64,000 nucleotides of DNA, taken from assembly GCA_002794785.1 (NCBI GenBank), contig NBBA01000014.1:62001-126000 (forward strand), written 5' to 3'. The DNA is from Coniferiporia sulphurascens (Eukaryota; Basidiomycota; Agaricomycetes; Hymenochaetales; Hymenochaetaceae). Of the stretch, positions 63,981-64,000 are shown one piece after another (within the stretch, counting starts at the first letter, position 1; each line of letters opens with the position of its first letter). The position numbers were made by a program, and so were the translations under genes. The notes below the pieces were generated by a model. That model saw nothing but the letters and a program-made list of their open reading frames with translations. It was not told where the DNA came from and did not search any database.

Positions 63981-64000
63981 TGTTACAATTTTCCTTTACT
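63981..64000 (+). mobile_element. Start of a chromovirus LTR, cut by the window edge
   Basis: TGTTACAATTTTCCTTTACT is the exact 5' start of the chromovirus LTR in plus orientation. Whether a solo LTR or a full element follows cannot be seen. Confidence 0.8.

Overview
This window is a dense island of nested retrotransposons. I could not recognise any host gene in it. The organism is most likely a filamentous basidiomycete (Agaricomycete-like). Three things point that way: Tad1-like LINEs with an RNase H domain, a Ty3/Gypsy chromovirus with a chromodomain, and pervasive CpG-to-TpG/CpA decay as expected of methylated fungal repeats. The species cannot be named from the sequence alone.

Five kinds of repeat account for nearly every base. 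(1) LINE family A: ORF1 (gag-like, Q-rich tract, Cys/His knuckles) and ORF2 (endonuclease, reverse transcriptase, RNase H) joined by an ATGA overlap, then a GC hairpin and a (TAA)n or A-rich tail. The best copy is 6029-14319. (2) LINE family B, a diverged relative found mostly on the minus strand. (3) A non-coding module of about 1.25 kb, here called X. It occurs five times and is always followed in the same orientation by a differently truncated LINE 3' end, like the WEIRD-MGL fusions called MINE in Magnaporthe. (4) A chromovirus: one full-length copy (35718-43147, minus strand) plus solo LTRs with 5-bp target duplications. (5) A family of 1.3-1.5 kb solo LTRs that carry a conserved reading frame at the start of U3 (9332-10673, 20708-22183, 46692-48167).

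Layout. 1-6028: nested LINE-A/B fragments. 6029-14319: longest LINE-A, split by an ORF-bearing LTR and a Gypsy solo LTR. 14320-20707: X module and another LINE-A. 20708-48167: a segment that reads as inverted. It contains LINE-A copies, a 3.6-kb head-to-head LINE palindrome, a LINE-B fragment, an X chimera split by the full-length chromovirus, and a second palindrome. 48168-53973: LINE remnants, X chimera, Gypsy solo LTR. 53974-58580: internally deleted LINE-A. 58581-64000: LINE-B with an inserted X chimera, more fragments, and the first 20 bases of another Gypsy LTR.

The strongest structural result comes from target duplications. The flanks of the two 1,476-bp LTRs (CCCCC/GATCA and GATCA/CCCCC when read in the same orientation) become perfect 5-bp duplications, and two split LINEs become continuous, if the 24.5 kb between them is turned round. 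A second, smaller inversion (44621-45119) is shown in the same way by a split 14-bp LINE target duplication. The most novel coding candidate is the Cys-containing protein encoded in U3 of the ORF-bearing LTR family. All element proteins here except ORF1 of the 6029 copy are broken by stops, frameshifts, deletions or insertions.
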